IMG/VR virus record: IMGVR_UViG_3300009506_000075
Location: 1-42,925 of that record
Length of the DNA: 42,925 nucleotides
From: a virus
Direction: 5' to 3' (one strand)
Shown here piece after piece: positions 6,505-14,037 of this stretch. Within the stretch, counting starts at the first letter, position 1; every line of letters begins with the position of its first letter. Both the position numbers and the translations under genes were made by a program. Under the pieces are notes generated by a model, which saw only the letters and a list, made by a program, of their open reading frames with translations, had not been told where the DNA came from and made no database searches.

Positions 6505-6714
6505 TCATACCCATGCGCCTCTCGCGCGAGTTCGATAATGGTGGCGCAATGACCACCAGATGCCTCGGCAAAATTCTTCTGGGAATGATGTTTTTAAGAA
6601 AGCGCCAACAGCATCGTTGGCAGGGTCGATTACAACAAAGATATCGCCATAATCCACCCCGACATCGATGAAACGCTGCACTTCGCTCACGAGATTTTCA
6701 TACATTTTGCTCAT
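6505..6714 (-). CDS. Small phage protein, 69 residues
   Basis: It starts MSKMYENLVSEVQRFIDVG at the ATG at 6714, which overlaps the upstream stop by ATGA. A short acidic helix is followed by VDYGDIFVVIDPANDAVGA and a basic aromatic end. No cysteine or nucleotide-binding motif is visible. Family not recognised. Confidence 0.58.
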   Translation of the reverse strand: MSKMYENLVSEVQRFIDVGVDYGDIFVVIDPANDAVGAFLKTSFPEEFCRGIWWSLRHHYRTRARGAWV

Positions 6715-7175
6715 GTTGCACCCCCGATCGGGCAATAGCCTTCAGCCCGCAGCAAGACATCCACAATATGGTTGTCCATGTCATCAGATTTCCAAACAAG
6801 CACCGGGACACCTTTACGGAACTCTACACATGCGAGTTCTCGATTCATTGCCATCAGTGGATGTGATGAGCCCTGCATTCTCAAGGTGATCATGATCGCA
6901 TCGGGTTTCGGATGCACAATGCGCCTAATTACCCAGGCCGCACTCCCCGGCATGTGGTTTGGTCGTGCCTTGAGCGTTGTAATTCGCCAGTGATAAGTAT
7001 GGTACGAGTACACAATGTATCTGATCATGTCTATTCGCTTATAATCCTCAATCCTGACATGATCTTTCGACCATTTCTCTTGGAATTCACCAGGACTAAT
7101 GGCATAGGCGTAGGTTGCCCCAAGCATTATTGCCAACATCATTATCAATGAGCGCAATCCTACTAATTTTTTCAT
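6711..7175 (-). CDS. Exported protein, 154 residues
   Basis: A clear signal peptide: basic MKKLVGLRS, a hydrophobic stretch to residue 23, and cleavage at AYA before ISPGEF. No lipobox cysteine is present. The mature part is about 130 residues with two cysteines (ELACVEF and EGYCPIGG) that could form a disulfide in the periplasm. It lies between a one-helix membrane peptide (7179-7331) and a small cytosolic gene. Function unknown. Confidence 0.66.
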   Translation of the reverse strand: MKKLVGLRSLIMMLAIMLGATYAYAISPGEFQEKWSKDHVRIEDYKRIDMIRYIVYSYHTYHWRITTLKARPNHMPGSAAWVIRRIVHPKPDAIMITLRMQGSSHPLMAMNRELACVEFRKGVPVLVWKSDDMDNHIVDVLLRAEGYCPIGGAT

Positions 7176-7178
7176 AAT

Positions 7179-7331
7179 TTACCCCGCTATTTTTTGGATT
7201 GCGTACATCATGAGCCCGACTGAAAGCCCTATTCCGAGCCCGAGAACGATAAGACACGCCATGGTTCCCAAGAGTCCAAAAAATAACTCCCAGATGAATT
7301 CCCGAAACCATAATAGGTGCTCAATTTTCAT
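7179..7331 (-). CDS. Small membrane protein, 50 residues
   Basis: The frame starts MKIEHLLWFREFIWELFFG and contains one long hydrophobic segment (about residues 16-44) rich in G and L, ending QKIAG. GGAGAAGGGAT is an excellent ribosome binding site, and the ATG at 7331 overlaps the upstream stop by ATGA. It sits immediately upstream of the exported protein at 6711-7175, so the two may act together at the membrane. Function unknown. Confidence 0.62.
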   Translation of the reverse strand: MKIEHLLWFREFIWELFFGLLGTMACLIVLGLGIGLSVGLMMYAIQKIAG

Positions 7332-7735
7332 ATCCCTTCTCCGTCTCCCCGTTCGGCGGCGTAGCGTGAATTACAAGGAAAGCCAGCCGCTTCCCAGCGG
7401 TTTCTTCGATCTTCTTCCTCTAAATCCCGCTGTTTTTGATCTTCCAGCCACGCGTCGAGGATTCCCAGGTAATTCTGGGCATCAGAGATCGTATCGTTGA
7501 TGGTTTCGTCCTTAACAGCCGGGTAAAAGTTGATGAGGTTCGAAATCCGGCTTATTTTGTCTGTGAGCCGAACCATGATGCCAGTTTCAACTGAACAAAG
7601 GCCCAAGACTTGACACAAACGGAAATTAGCGAAAGGATCATGCGAAGCAGCATAATCGTGACTTTTGGCACGAACGATTTTGATGTTTTCGGCATATTTC
7701 CGTTCGATATGGTCAATGTATTCTTTTTGATCCAT
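7328..7735 (-). CDS. DUF1599/Nmad1-like nucleotide-metabolism protein
   Basis: A 135-residue helical protein with the family landmarks: KSHDYAASHDPFANF near residues 21-35, VETGIMVRLTDKISRI in the middle, and DETINDTISDAQNYLGIL later. This all-alpha MazG-related fold is found next to phage nucleotide-modification genes. The ATG at 7735 follows TGGAGGAGTTGTTCA; a frame extending to 7870 lacks that support. It may act on modified nucleotides. The enzymatic role is inferred from the family only. Confidence 0.74.
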   Translation of the reverse strand: MDQKEYIDHIERKYAENIKIVRAKSHDYAASHDPFANFRLCQVLGLCSVETGIMVRLTDKISRISNLINFYPAVKDETINDTISDAQNYLGILDAWLEDQKQRDLEEEDRRNRWEAAGFPCNSRYAAERGDGEGI

Positions 7736-7932
7736 TGAACAACTCCTCCAAAGGTTTGTGGGGCTCGGTGCTCGAAATCCGTACACCAGCGGTCTCCTGT
7801 GACATAGAGATCCTGAAGGGCGCACCACCCGCTGTCGTAATACCCGATATAGTTGTGGCATTGGCGACATTCGAGCTTCTTGTCAGCTACGAGATGGCCG
7901 GTGGGCTCTTGCCATTCATGAGAATCGCTCAT
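7552..7932 (-). CDS. Cysteine-motif protein, possibly frameshifted
   Basis: It starts MSDSHEWQEPTGHLV at 7932 (TAATG with the upstream stop). The core has CRQC, then GWCALQ, then DRWCTDFEHR, the same C-x-x-C...C...WC-x-D/A-F plan as the protein at 13269-13592. After the motif the frame runs 184 bases inside the DUF1599 gene, where the reading looks out of frame. Removing one base in a run of four identical bases (7760-7763) would end it at 7713, with an overlap like that of its neighbours. So the true gene is probably 7713-7932, or it is broken. Confidence 0.5.
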   Translation of the reverse strand: MSDSHEWQEPTGHLVADKKLECRQCHNYIGYYDSGWCALQDLYVTGDRWCTDFEHRAPQTFGGVVQWIKKNTLTISNGNMPKTSKSFVPKVTIMLLRMILSLISVCVKSWAFVQLKLASWFGSQTK

Positions 7933-8276
7933 TAGCAATCCCAATACCCTTTAAGCCTGATGGGGTGATGACCCGTTTTCGACATATAGCGCACGGTCTC
8001 TCGTATCCACTCCTCTACCTTGTGCCCACCAGCCTCATACATGCAGTAATAAAGGATGGATGCGACATTCTGCATTTCTTCATCTCGCAAAGTCCGGCTA
8101 AACACCTTGAGTTCGTTTTCCAGGTAGTTGAGAACCTCTTGAGCGGCATAACCGGCACGCGCACCAAATATATACTGGTAGAGCTGTTTACGACCGCGCT
8201 CTGTTTGTTTCAGCTTTGCTATCTCTGCTTTTGTGAGAAGGCGACCTTCCCAATCAATGATCAGTTCTTCAGTCAT
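7932..8276 (-). CDS. Helical phage protein, 114 residues
   Basis: It starts MTEELIIDWEGRLLTKAEI at 8276, directly against the stop of the gene upstream (8277). It is mainly helical with a conserved-looking YCMYEAGGHKVEEWIRE stretch. No motif identifies the family. Confidence 0.62.
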   Translation of the reverse strand: MTEELIIDWEGRLLTKAEIAKLKQTERGRKQLYQYIFGARAGYAAQEVLNYLENELKVFSRTLRDEEMQNVASILYYCMYEAGGHKVEEWIRETVRYMSKTGHHPIRLKGYWDC

Positions 8277-8840
8277 TTAAAAGCCCCTCTCGTCCTTTCC
8301 ATCAGTGGTAAGGCGCTTTGCTCCCCACACGCCCCGATATGGATCAGTGAGAATAGAATCAAATTCAGCGAAGATCACCGCCGCAAACCTGGCTTCTTGT
8401 TCCAGCCATAAACCGCGCCAGTGGCGCACATCAATCCCGGCAGTAATCACGCCAGAATAACCTGGATCAATAACGGTGCCGATCAACCGGGCCGCGCCAC
8501 GAAAGATAGAAGTGCGACAGAAAACGATCCCGAGATATTCGCGCGGCACACTGATGATTTCTCTGGATTGCACCAAATAAGGGAACCAGGGCCAAAGTCG
8601 ATACCATCCAGGTCCGGTAACTGTGGGGCTCATCACATCAAGCTCATCAGCCGCGGGAAGATTACGATGGTTGCGACCAATCACTGGCACCTTCCCAAGC
8701 ATGCGCTGACGAAAAACCTTGGCGACGGTGAGGTCATATTTCGAGCCCTCGATAAAAGCGATACGATCCTTATCGAATGGAGCGATGAGACTTTCTTGGG
8801 TAATTAATTCCTTGAGGGTGGCTGCGGAAAGAAAGGACAT
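8277..8840 (-). CDS. dCTP deaminase/dUTPase-fold protein
   Basis: A 187-residue protein of the trimeric Dcd/dUTPase fold. Landmarks are SIFRGAARLIGTVIDPGYSG near residues 111-130 and PYRGVWGAKRLTTDG near the end. In E. coli Dcd the catalytic Glu138 lies just after the DPG-x-x-G motif (IVLEF); here the same place reads ITAGI, so the glutamate is glycine. It may be a dUTPase-like enzyme or a non-catalytic nucleotide sensor. The ATG at 8840 (TGATG junction, GGGGGTG in front) is preferred to the longer frame starting at 8861. Confidence 0.76.
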   Translation of the reverse strand: MSFLSAATLKELITQESLIAPFDKDRIAFIEGSKYDLTVAKVFRQRMLGKVPVIGRNHRNLPAADELDVMSPTVTGPGWYRLWPWFPYLVQSREIISVPREYLGIVFCRTSIFRGAARLIGTVIDPGYSGVITAGIDVRHWRGLWLEQEARFAAVIFAEFDSILTDPYRGVWGAKRLTTDGKDERGF

Positions 8841-9070
8841 CAGACACCCCCACACGAACATTCACGATGTCGATCGATGTCTGCGGTAAGTTCATCGACC
8901 CTATCTCGCAGCCGATTGTTCTCCGCTCGAAGGCAGCGGGCCTCGCTTTCATAATAGGCCGCAGACGCACGCCAATCGAGCACAACACTCAAGGCGCACT
9001 GGAGATCGGGATCTTGAGTGCCCAGCCGATACTTCTCCAATGTCTCAAGCACTTTCACTTCTGACATCAT
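8840..9070 (-). CDS. Small coiled-coil protein
   Basis: A 76-residue protein beginning MMSEVKVLETLEKYR after GGAGGTGCCTA. Residues 40-65 form a short leucine-zipper-like coil (ENNRLRDRVDELTADID), and it ends in CSCGG. It overlaps the metallophosphoesterase gene by 26 bases and joins the next gene by TGATG. Function unknown. Confidence 0.6.
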   Translation of the reverse strand: MMSEVKVLETLEKYRLGTQDPDLQCALSVVLDWRASAAYYESEARCLRAENNRLRDRVDELTADIDRHRECSCGGV

Positions 9071-9908
9071 TAGGCACCTCCTTTCCGATGGCGGCAAGTC
9101 TCTTCGCCAAATCGATATATTTTTGATCGACTTCTGGTTGGGTTGGTTCGGGCCTAACTACACCCTGTTTCATGATGGATTCAAAATTGTAGCGGTTCAC
9201 GATCTGGAAGGCCCCACCCATAACCAGTAAGAAGCCATGATTCCACTTTGGCATCCGGTTTTGACGCAGGTTGATGTATGGTGTTTGCTCCACAGATCGC
9301 CCATGGCCGCATTCAGCAATTTGGAACGAGTTGGATCGATCCATACCGAGAGCGAGCCGATGAGTATGGGTACATGCTACGTGACATAATTGATTTGACG
9401 CTATCTCGTAAGGCACTGATAGCGGCACTTTTGAGTAGTTGTCTTGGTGCATTACCCGTATTCTGCCGGTGCAGCTTTCCACGTCACAATGGGCATACTC
9501 TGAGAACTCTACGTCAGTCTCACTTTGAATGAGGTCTCCAACAGTAAGCTCACCGTCACACTGGTAAGCGAAGCGACGTTCGTGGTTGCCGGTAATCCAT
9601 TTGATCCGCTCATAGATACGCCGGAATTTGTTGACAAGATCAATGGTCGGCCCAAGTTCTTCGCGGTAAGAAACAGCCGTGCGGGTCATCTTGGCCCATT
9701 TTGACCATGTATCGTTGGCAATAATATCGCCACCAAGGATAAGATCCTCAATGCCGAGTTCTGACCCCATCCAACATACCATATTAAGCACTTTGGCATC
9801 GTATCCAGGGCTCTCACAATCAGATAGGACGATAAAATTATCACTCTTGAGTGTAATCCAGTTAGTGTAGTATGGTAGTGTGGATTCTTGAAAGATTGCT
9901 TCTCTCAT
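9045..9908 (-). CDS. Calcineurin-like metallophosphoesterase
   Basis: A 287-residue protein with metallophosphoesterase motifs in order: LSDCESPG (in place of D-x-H), LGGDII (GD), GNHERR (GNHE), an MHQD segment and a late ACTHTHR (GH/H-x-H type). These residues bind two metal ions. Phage members act as nucleases or phosphodiesterases in DNA metabolism. The first motif has Cys where His is common, so metal site 1 may be altered. The ATG at 9908 overlaps the upstream stop by ATGA. Confidence 0.82.
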   Translation of the reverse strand: MREAIFQESTLPYYTNWITLKSDNFIVLSDCESPGYDAKVLNMVCWMGSELGIEDLILGGDIIANDTWSKWAKMTRTAVSYREELGPTIDLVNKFRRIYERIKWITGNHERRFAYQCDGELTVGDLIQSETDVEFSEYAHCDVESCTGRIRVMHQDNYSKVPLSVPYEIASNQLCHVACTHTHRLALGMDRSNSFQIAECGHGRSVEQTPYINLRQNRMPKWNHGFLLVMGGAFQIVNRYNFESIMKQGVVRPEPTQPEVDQKYIDLAKRLAAIGKEVPNDVRSESA

Positions 9909-10558
9909 CCAAATATGACCTCCGTCCCTTCTTTACGGCATCGGTGGGCACGACTTCTTGCGCTCCCCTCCGTTATGCCTTCTAATTGTGCCACCCATGC
10001 TGGTGACACTTTCGCGCACCGCTCAATGTAAGAAGTCCGATCATAAAATCGTTTACCTTTATTCCACGACTTTCGCCCAATCTGAGGGTAATGATCAGTT
10101 GAGAGTGGATGCCCTTTCTTTCGTAATCGGAACCTCATACTCGATAGGGCGCTGCGTGTGATCGCAAATCCCTCCATGAGAAGTTTCGCATTGAGGATTC
10201 GTTCCCACCATGCAAACTCAATTTGGTAAGTCCGTTGGCATTTATACGGGAGATCGTGGCCGTGTTGTCGCAACCATACCGCCCATTTTGAAACTGTAAC
10301 TTCGGTCACTTGGTACTTCACAGATAATTCTCGCAGAGTCATGTTGGGCCAATCTTTGATAAATCCATATATATCATTCCAGGGAGATGGTTGGTTTATT
10401 TCACCTTGTTGTTTTCTCCATTGTGCATATTCACGAAAACAATCTCGGCACCAAGGCGTAAGGCCGTCAAGCTGTGAACGATTTTTATAGTAGCTATCTA
10501 CTCCTTTCCACCTTCTGCACCTCGGACAGTATTTCATATCACCAACCGCTCTAGGCAT
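9905..10558 (-). CDS. Zinc-finger and helix-turn-helix DNA-binding protein
   Basis: A 217-residue protein. The N-terminus has a zinc finger typical of phage proteins: YCPRCRRWKGVDSYY, then DGLTPWCRDCFREY. A helix-turn-helix follows (MTLRELSVKYQVTEVTVSKW), then a basic region with SWNKGK, like the NUMOD3 modules of homing endonucleases. No HNH or GIY-YIG catalytic site is seen. The ATG at 10558 lies after GGAGGTTGTG and overlaps the reductase gene by 8 bases. It could be a regulator or a remnant of a homing endonuclease. Confidence 0.66.
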   Translation of the reverse strand: MPRAVGDMKYCPRCRRWKGVDSYYKNRSQLDGLTPWCRDCFREYAQWRKQQGEINQPSPWNDIYGFIKDWPNMTLRELSVKYQVTEVTVSKWAVWLRQHGHDLPYKCQRTYQIEFAWWERILNAKLLMEGFAITRSALSSMRFRLRKKGHPLSTDHYPQIGRKSWNKGKRFYDRTSYIERCAKVSPAWVAQLEGITEGSARSRAHRCRKEGTEVIFG

Positions 10559-12398
10559 CACAACCTCCTCCCACGCACGCGTATTCCCGAGCGCCGGTTG
10601 TTTGGTCACTCCTCTCGTAGTCTCTCAGTCGAGTGAAATCTATCTCTGGAAAGGCTTTCTCGGCCCTCATATATTCTTCTTCGGTGATCTCTTCGAAAGG
10701 CAACCAGTCATAGGACGGGCTTTCTTTCGGCAGGAACGAAACACCCTTCACCCTGTCCCAATGGTCATAGATCCAATCAGCAACCTTGATCCATTCATCC
10801 TCAGCCACATAGACGGTGCAGGAAGCGTTGTGCTCACACCAGTTTTCAGTGACCGAGAGATACCATTCAAGTTGATCCATGGCTGTCATATCGTGACGGG
10901 TGATCGCTCCGTCTGGTGAACGGACTGGAAAGCTCACGAGAGCATGAGTGGCCTCGTGGCCTGGGAGGTCGCGGAAAGGGACTCCTTGATCCGCGATGCA
11001 CTGGAAAAGCGGATCATTCTTTTCAATCTGCATATTTCTGAGATAAAACTTTGACCATCGAGGATGAAGCCCAGAGGAGCACCCGGCTACTTCGCTTACC
11101 GTGCCGGATGGCTTCTCACAGGTACACGCCTTGGATTCTGTGATCTCCAGTGTCTTACATGCCTTCCGCATGGTCCGCAAACAGGTGGCGAGGAGGAGCC
11201 GTTGCACTTCATCGGTGAGCACACCTGGATTGTCCATGGCTCCAGTGAAAGACACACCAAGAAGGTGCTCCTCTTCGCAATTCTGAGCCCATTCCGGTCG
11301 AAGATGTGGAAAGTTGTGCATGGTGGACTGAATTACGCCCAACCACGTCGCCGTCCGCACTTTGTCCTGAAGATCCTCGAAATCGTCTCCAGGCCGAATG
11401 GTCACTGTCGTCACATTGCAGAACTCGCGCGGTCGCGCGCTAATTTCAGCGCAGGGATTAAAACCTTTGATCAGTTTGGAACGACGGCGATGGGGTGCGT
11501 TTTTCTGGGCTGCGTAGAGATTTGCTATTCCTCGCTCACCGTTGTTGGATTTGGCGAGCTGATACCATTCCCTCATAAAATCAATCTGAGATGGCCTCTC
11601 GTGATAAATAGCCGAGTTGTTGGCATATCCGCGCCGCGGATGGTAGCCGTCAGATTTACAATCCCTCATCTGCTCATCCCAAAGATCGGAAAGAGAGATA
11701 AGGGCGCTGCGACGCACACCTCCCACCACTACCACTGAGGCGATCTCGCAGAGAATGTCATGGCACTCTAACGGGGTGAGTTTTCGGCCACCGGCACGAG
11801 AGATCTTGGTACGGGCATAGGAAAGTAATTGAAGAAGAACCTCACCACCAGAGGAGCGACCACCCATTGTGCGTAATGGCGCTCCCATTGGGCGAAGCTG
11901 GGAAGCATCGAAATAGACATCACGCCCCGAGTACCAGGTATCAATCCCGAACTGGAGGGCTTGCATCCAACCCTCTCGTGAATCCTCGATGCAGTATTTG
12001 AACGGCGTTGCGTTTTTCTGGCTTTTGATGGTCGGAAGCTGGTTGATATATTCTTCTTCTATTGAGAAACCAACTCCACACCCACACATAAGCAAATAGA
12101 GCGTCTCACTAAAAGAATCGAGGGCATCAATGGGAAGAAAGCTGCAATTATAGATACAGGCATTTTGACGCTCCGCAGCCTCTCCTGCCGTCCAGACAAG
12201 TCTCATGCTCGGAAAAACATCGAGATTCAAAAGGAACTGACGTGCCTTTTTCGCCACCTTCGCTGGGATGCGAGGATCTCTAAAAAGGAAGCCGAGAGAT
12301 CTTTCCGCTGTCTCTTCCCAGGTCTCTCGTCTGCCCTCATCCCATAGGAAGCGGGAATAATTCCTCAATGTAACAAACTGGCCCAACTGATCCATCAT
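10551..12398 (-). CDS. Adenosylcobalamin-dependent ribonucleotide reductase (class II)
   Basis: A 615-residue enzyme that reduces ribonucleoside triphosphates to deoxy forms. Active-site residues match the monomeric Lactobacillus type: N314, C316 and E318 in FNPCAEI, the redox pair C85 (NACIYNC) and C327 (FCNVT, 11 residues after C316, as in the family), and the C-terminal shuttle pair CVGGGC (608-613). It is shorter than the 739-residue prototype and has no ATP cone. It lets the phage make dNTPs without oxygen, given host coenzyme B12. It overlaps the upstream membrane-protein gene by ATGA. Confidence 0.9.
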   Translation of the reverse strand: MMDQLGQFVTLRNYSRFLWDEGRRETWEETAERSLGFLFRDPRIPAKVAKKARQFLLNLDVFPSMRLVWTAGEAAERQNACIYNCSFLPIDALDSFSETLYLLMCGCGVGFSIEEEYINQLPTIKSQKNATPFKYCIEDSREGWMQALQFGIDTWYSGRDVYFDASQLRPMGAPLRTMGGRSSGGEVLLQLLSYARTKISRAGGRKLTPLECHDILCEIASVVVVGGVRRSALISLSDLWDEQMRDCKSDGYHPRRGYANNSAIYHERPSQIDFMREWYQLAKSNNGERGIANLYAAQKNAPHRRRSKLIKGFNPCAEISARPREFCNVTTVTIRPGDDFEDLQDKVRTATWLGVIQSTMHNFPHLRPEWAQNCEEEHLLGVSFTGAMDNPGVLTDEVQRLLLATCLRTMRKACKTLEITESKACTCEKPSGTVSEVAGCSSGLHPRWSKFYLRNMQIEKNDPLFQCIADQGVPFRDLPGHEATHALVSFPVRSPDGAITRHDMTAMDQLEWYLSVTENWCEHNASCTVYVAEDEWIKVADWIYDHWDRVKGVSFLPKESPSYDWLPFEEITEEEYMRAEKAFPEIDFTRLRDYERSDQTTGAREYACVGGGCDA

Positions 12399-12721
12399 TT
12401 TCCCCTCGGTTCTTGGAATGGATCGCGGACATTCGACCCGTCAAAATACTCTTTTGCCGTGTTTTCTGCGGTGGCCTTAAGTTTCTCCTGTAAGTTCTCA
12501 GACGTTCCTTGCGGTGGAATGATGTGGATATTGATTGGCCCGCGGAAGATTGCCGGTCCTTCCTTGGTTGTTGCTCCGGGCCAAAAAAGCACGTACCCGA
12601 TAAACATTACGAGAAGAAGCGCGGCTAAAATGAAGAGTGTTTTAAGCCCTTTGAGGACTCCGAAAAAGATCATGGCCGCTACGATGGCTCCAAGAGCTAA
12701 AGCGACGAATGGTGTGATCAT
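12395..12721 (-). CDS. Small membrane protein, two helices
   Basis: A 108-residue protein with two hydrophobic helices (about residues 4-22 and 29-47; AALLLVMFIGYVLFWPG), then a 55-residue soluble tail (NIHIIPPQGTSENLQEKL). It starts at 12721 after AGGAGGATACAAC and just downstream of a strong hairpin. The tail probably faces the periplasm or cytoplasm as one domain; topology is not certain. Function unknown. Confidence 0.64.
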   Translation of the reverse strand: MITPFVALALGAIVAAMIFFGVLKGLKTLFILAALLLVMFIGYVLFWPGATTKEGPAIFRGPINIHIIPPQGTSENLQEKLKATAENTAKEYFDGSNVRDPFQEPRGK

Positions 12722-12734
12722 GTTGTATCCTCCT

Positions 12735-12756
12735 GGGGTGCCCGTGAAGGCACCCC
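12735..12756. other. Perfect 8-bp inverted repeat (hairpin)
   Basis: GGGGTGCC and GGCACCCC flank a six-base loop. It lies between the tiny gene at 12764-12850 and the ribosome binding site (AGGAGG) of the gene at 12721, three bases from it on the transcript. No T run follows, so a classical terminator is unlikely. It could lower read-through or protect the mRNA. Confidence 0.5.
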
Positions 12757-12763
12757 TGCGATT

Positions 12764-12850
12764 TTAGAACGTGAACAAGGTGATGCCGTAGACGTAGTAG
12801 TAGTAATATCCTGGCACCACAAGAGCGTCGATCATCCACGGAAACATCAT
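12764..12850 (-). CDS. Putative 28-residue peptide
   Basis: The frame starts MMFPWMIDALVVPGYYYYYV and ends TLFTF with TAA. The ATG at 12850 overlaps the stop of the exported Q-rich protein (ATGA). It is hydrophobic and has five tyrosines in a row. Overlap coupling supports it, but the length leaves real doubt. Confidence 0.38.
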   Translation of the reverse strand: MMFPWMIDALVVPGYYYYYVYGITLFTF

Positions 12851-13272
12851 CGGCAACTACTCCCCTGGAAAAACCGCTTTACAGTTCCCTGAAGACCAGG
12901 CTTATAGTTGGGATTGAGGGACTGTTGCAGTTGTTGGTTGTAGCCTTGAACCTTGCCCTGGAATTGCTGCTGGGCTTGCATCTGCTCCTGGTTGAGTTGC
13001 TGGAACTGCTGCTGCTTCTGCTGAGGTGGAAGGGTGGGGTTAGTCGCAAGCGTCTGACGGCGAAAATTGATATCTTGAAGCTTCCGCTGGAGGTCTTGCT
13101 GGGCCTGGAGCATATTCCGCTGATGTTGCTGTTGGGCCTGGATACGGTTCTGGAGGGCCTGATACTGCGAATTGTTGGCCTGTCCATACACCTGTCCAGG
13201 GGCAAGTTGGGCGAGGGCCATAGTTGACCCCAAGGTTAAAATAATGGTCGCAACGACGAGAAAAACTTTCAT
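12847..13272 (-). CDS. Exported glutamine-rich protein
   Basis: A 141-residue protein with a signal peptide (MKVFLVVATIILTLGSTMALA, cleavage before QLAPGQ). The mature part is about 30 percent glutamine with heptad-like runs such as QQQHQRNMLQAQQDL and is probably a helical or low-complexity periplasmic protein. It ends FFQGSSCR. It overlaps the upstream gene by ATGA. No family is recognised. It is the third exported early protein in the window. Confidence 0.66.
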   Translation of the reverse strand: MKVFLVVATIILTLGSTMALAQLAPGQVYGQANNSQYQALQNRIQAQQQHQRNMLQAQQDLQRKLQDINFRRQTLATNPTLPPQQKQQQFQQLNQEQMQAQQQFQGKVQGYNQQLQQSLNPNYKPGLQGTVKRFFQGSSCR

Positions 13273-13592
13273 TCGACATCCTCCTGTAAGTCGGCTGGGG
13301 TCTCAGTGGGAAAATCCAAAGACCGGGGTTTAAAGTCTGCACACCATCCATCGCCATCAACCTGCGGCCAGACATAACTTCCCTCCTCGGTGGAGTCTCG
13401 GTTAGCCTTGGCGGGCTCCCGATGGCAGAAGCCGTACAGATTTTGGGCGACCAACTCATCCTCCTTTTCCAAATCATCATAGAGATAGGGACCATCGAGA
13501 TATTCACAGTCCCAGCATTTCGGCCTTCTGAGTTCGCGATCGATAGCCTCGGAATAAAGGACTTCCTTCAGATCAATAACGGGATCGGTCAT
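13269..13592 (-). CDS. Cysteine-motif protein (C-x-x-C...C...WC-x-D-F)
   Basis: A 107-residue acidic protein with CWDC, YGFCHRE and DGWCADFKPR. This four-cysteine plan, with a WC-x-D-F end, is common in small phage proteins thought to hold one metal, and it recurs in the protein at 7713/7552-7932. The start at 13592 follows AGGAGGCCGCGT. Function unknown. Confidence 0.66.
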   Translation of the reverse strand: MTDPVIDLKEVLYSEAIDRELRRPKCWDCEYLDGPYLYDDLEKEDELVAQNLYGFCHREPAKANRDSTEEGSYVWPQVDGDGWCADFKPRSLDFPTETPADLQEDVE

Positions 13593-14037
13593 ACGCGGCC
13601 TCCTGGGTTGTGGGGCCTACATAATGTCCATAGGCTCCAGGGTCATAACCTTCTTCTGTTTCGTTAGCGTGACAGAAAGCACAAATTCGAATAGAGGTGG
13701 GATTTTCGGAGATAAAGAGATCGCCACATCGCAAACACTCCACTTCGTCTGGGTCTGGGAGTGGCCTCATTCCCCCACTGGCTCTTAATTGTTGGATTTC
13801 GCGCCGGATTATTTCTGGCTCAAGTTCTCTCGATGGCCCGATTTCCCGGCAAAGCTCAGAACAGTACTCATACTCCTCCAATGTGGGGTAGAAAACAGCA
13901 TGACAACACTTACATTCCATGCGCTGGTTATTGCGCATGCGAAAATTGCGAAGGTGAATAAGATCAGCGCACTCCTTTGAACAGTATTTCTGGTTGTGAA
14001 CTCGTTTTTTGAACTCTTTTCCACATTCACATTTCAT
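13573..14037 (-). CDS. Triple zinc-finger protein
   Basis: A 154-residue protein with three zinc-binding units in a row: CECGKEF...YCSKEC near residues 3-23, CKCCHAVF...YCSELC near 42-63, and CLRCGDLF...ICAFC near 99-119. The first two have the spacing of short treble-clef fingers found in DNA-binding phage proteins. It overlaps the methyltransferase gene by 11 bases. A nucleic-acid-binding role is inferred from the fingers only. Confidence 0.66.
   Translation of the reverse strand: MKCECGKEFKKRVHNQKYCSKECADLIHLRNFRMRNNQRMECKCCHAVFYPTLEEYEYCSELCREIGPSRELEPEIIRREIQQLRASGGMRPLPDPDEVECLRCGDLFISENPTSIRICAFCHANETEEGYDPGAYGHYVGPTTQEAAYDRSRY

Noticed and set aside
7096-7311. Minus-strand frame of 71 codons
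   Set aside because: It lies in another frame over the 50-residue membrane protein, which has a much better ribosome binding site and an ATGA junction.
12735-12756. Rho-independent terminator
   Set aside because: The stem is strong, but no T run follows on either strand and a ribosome binding site starts within a few bases on the transcript.
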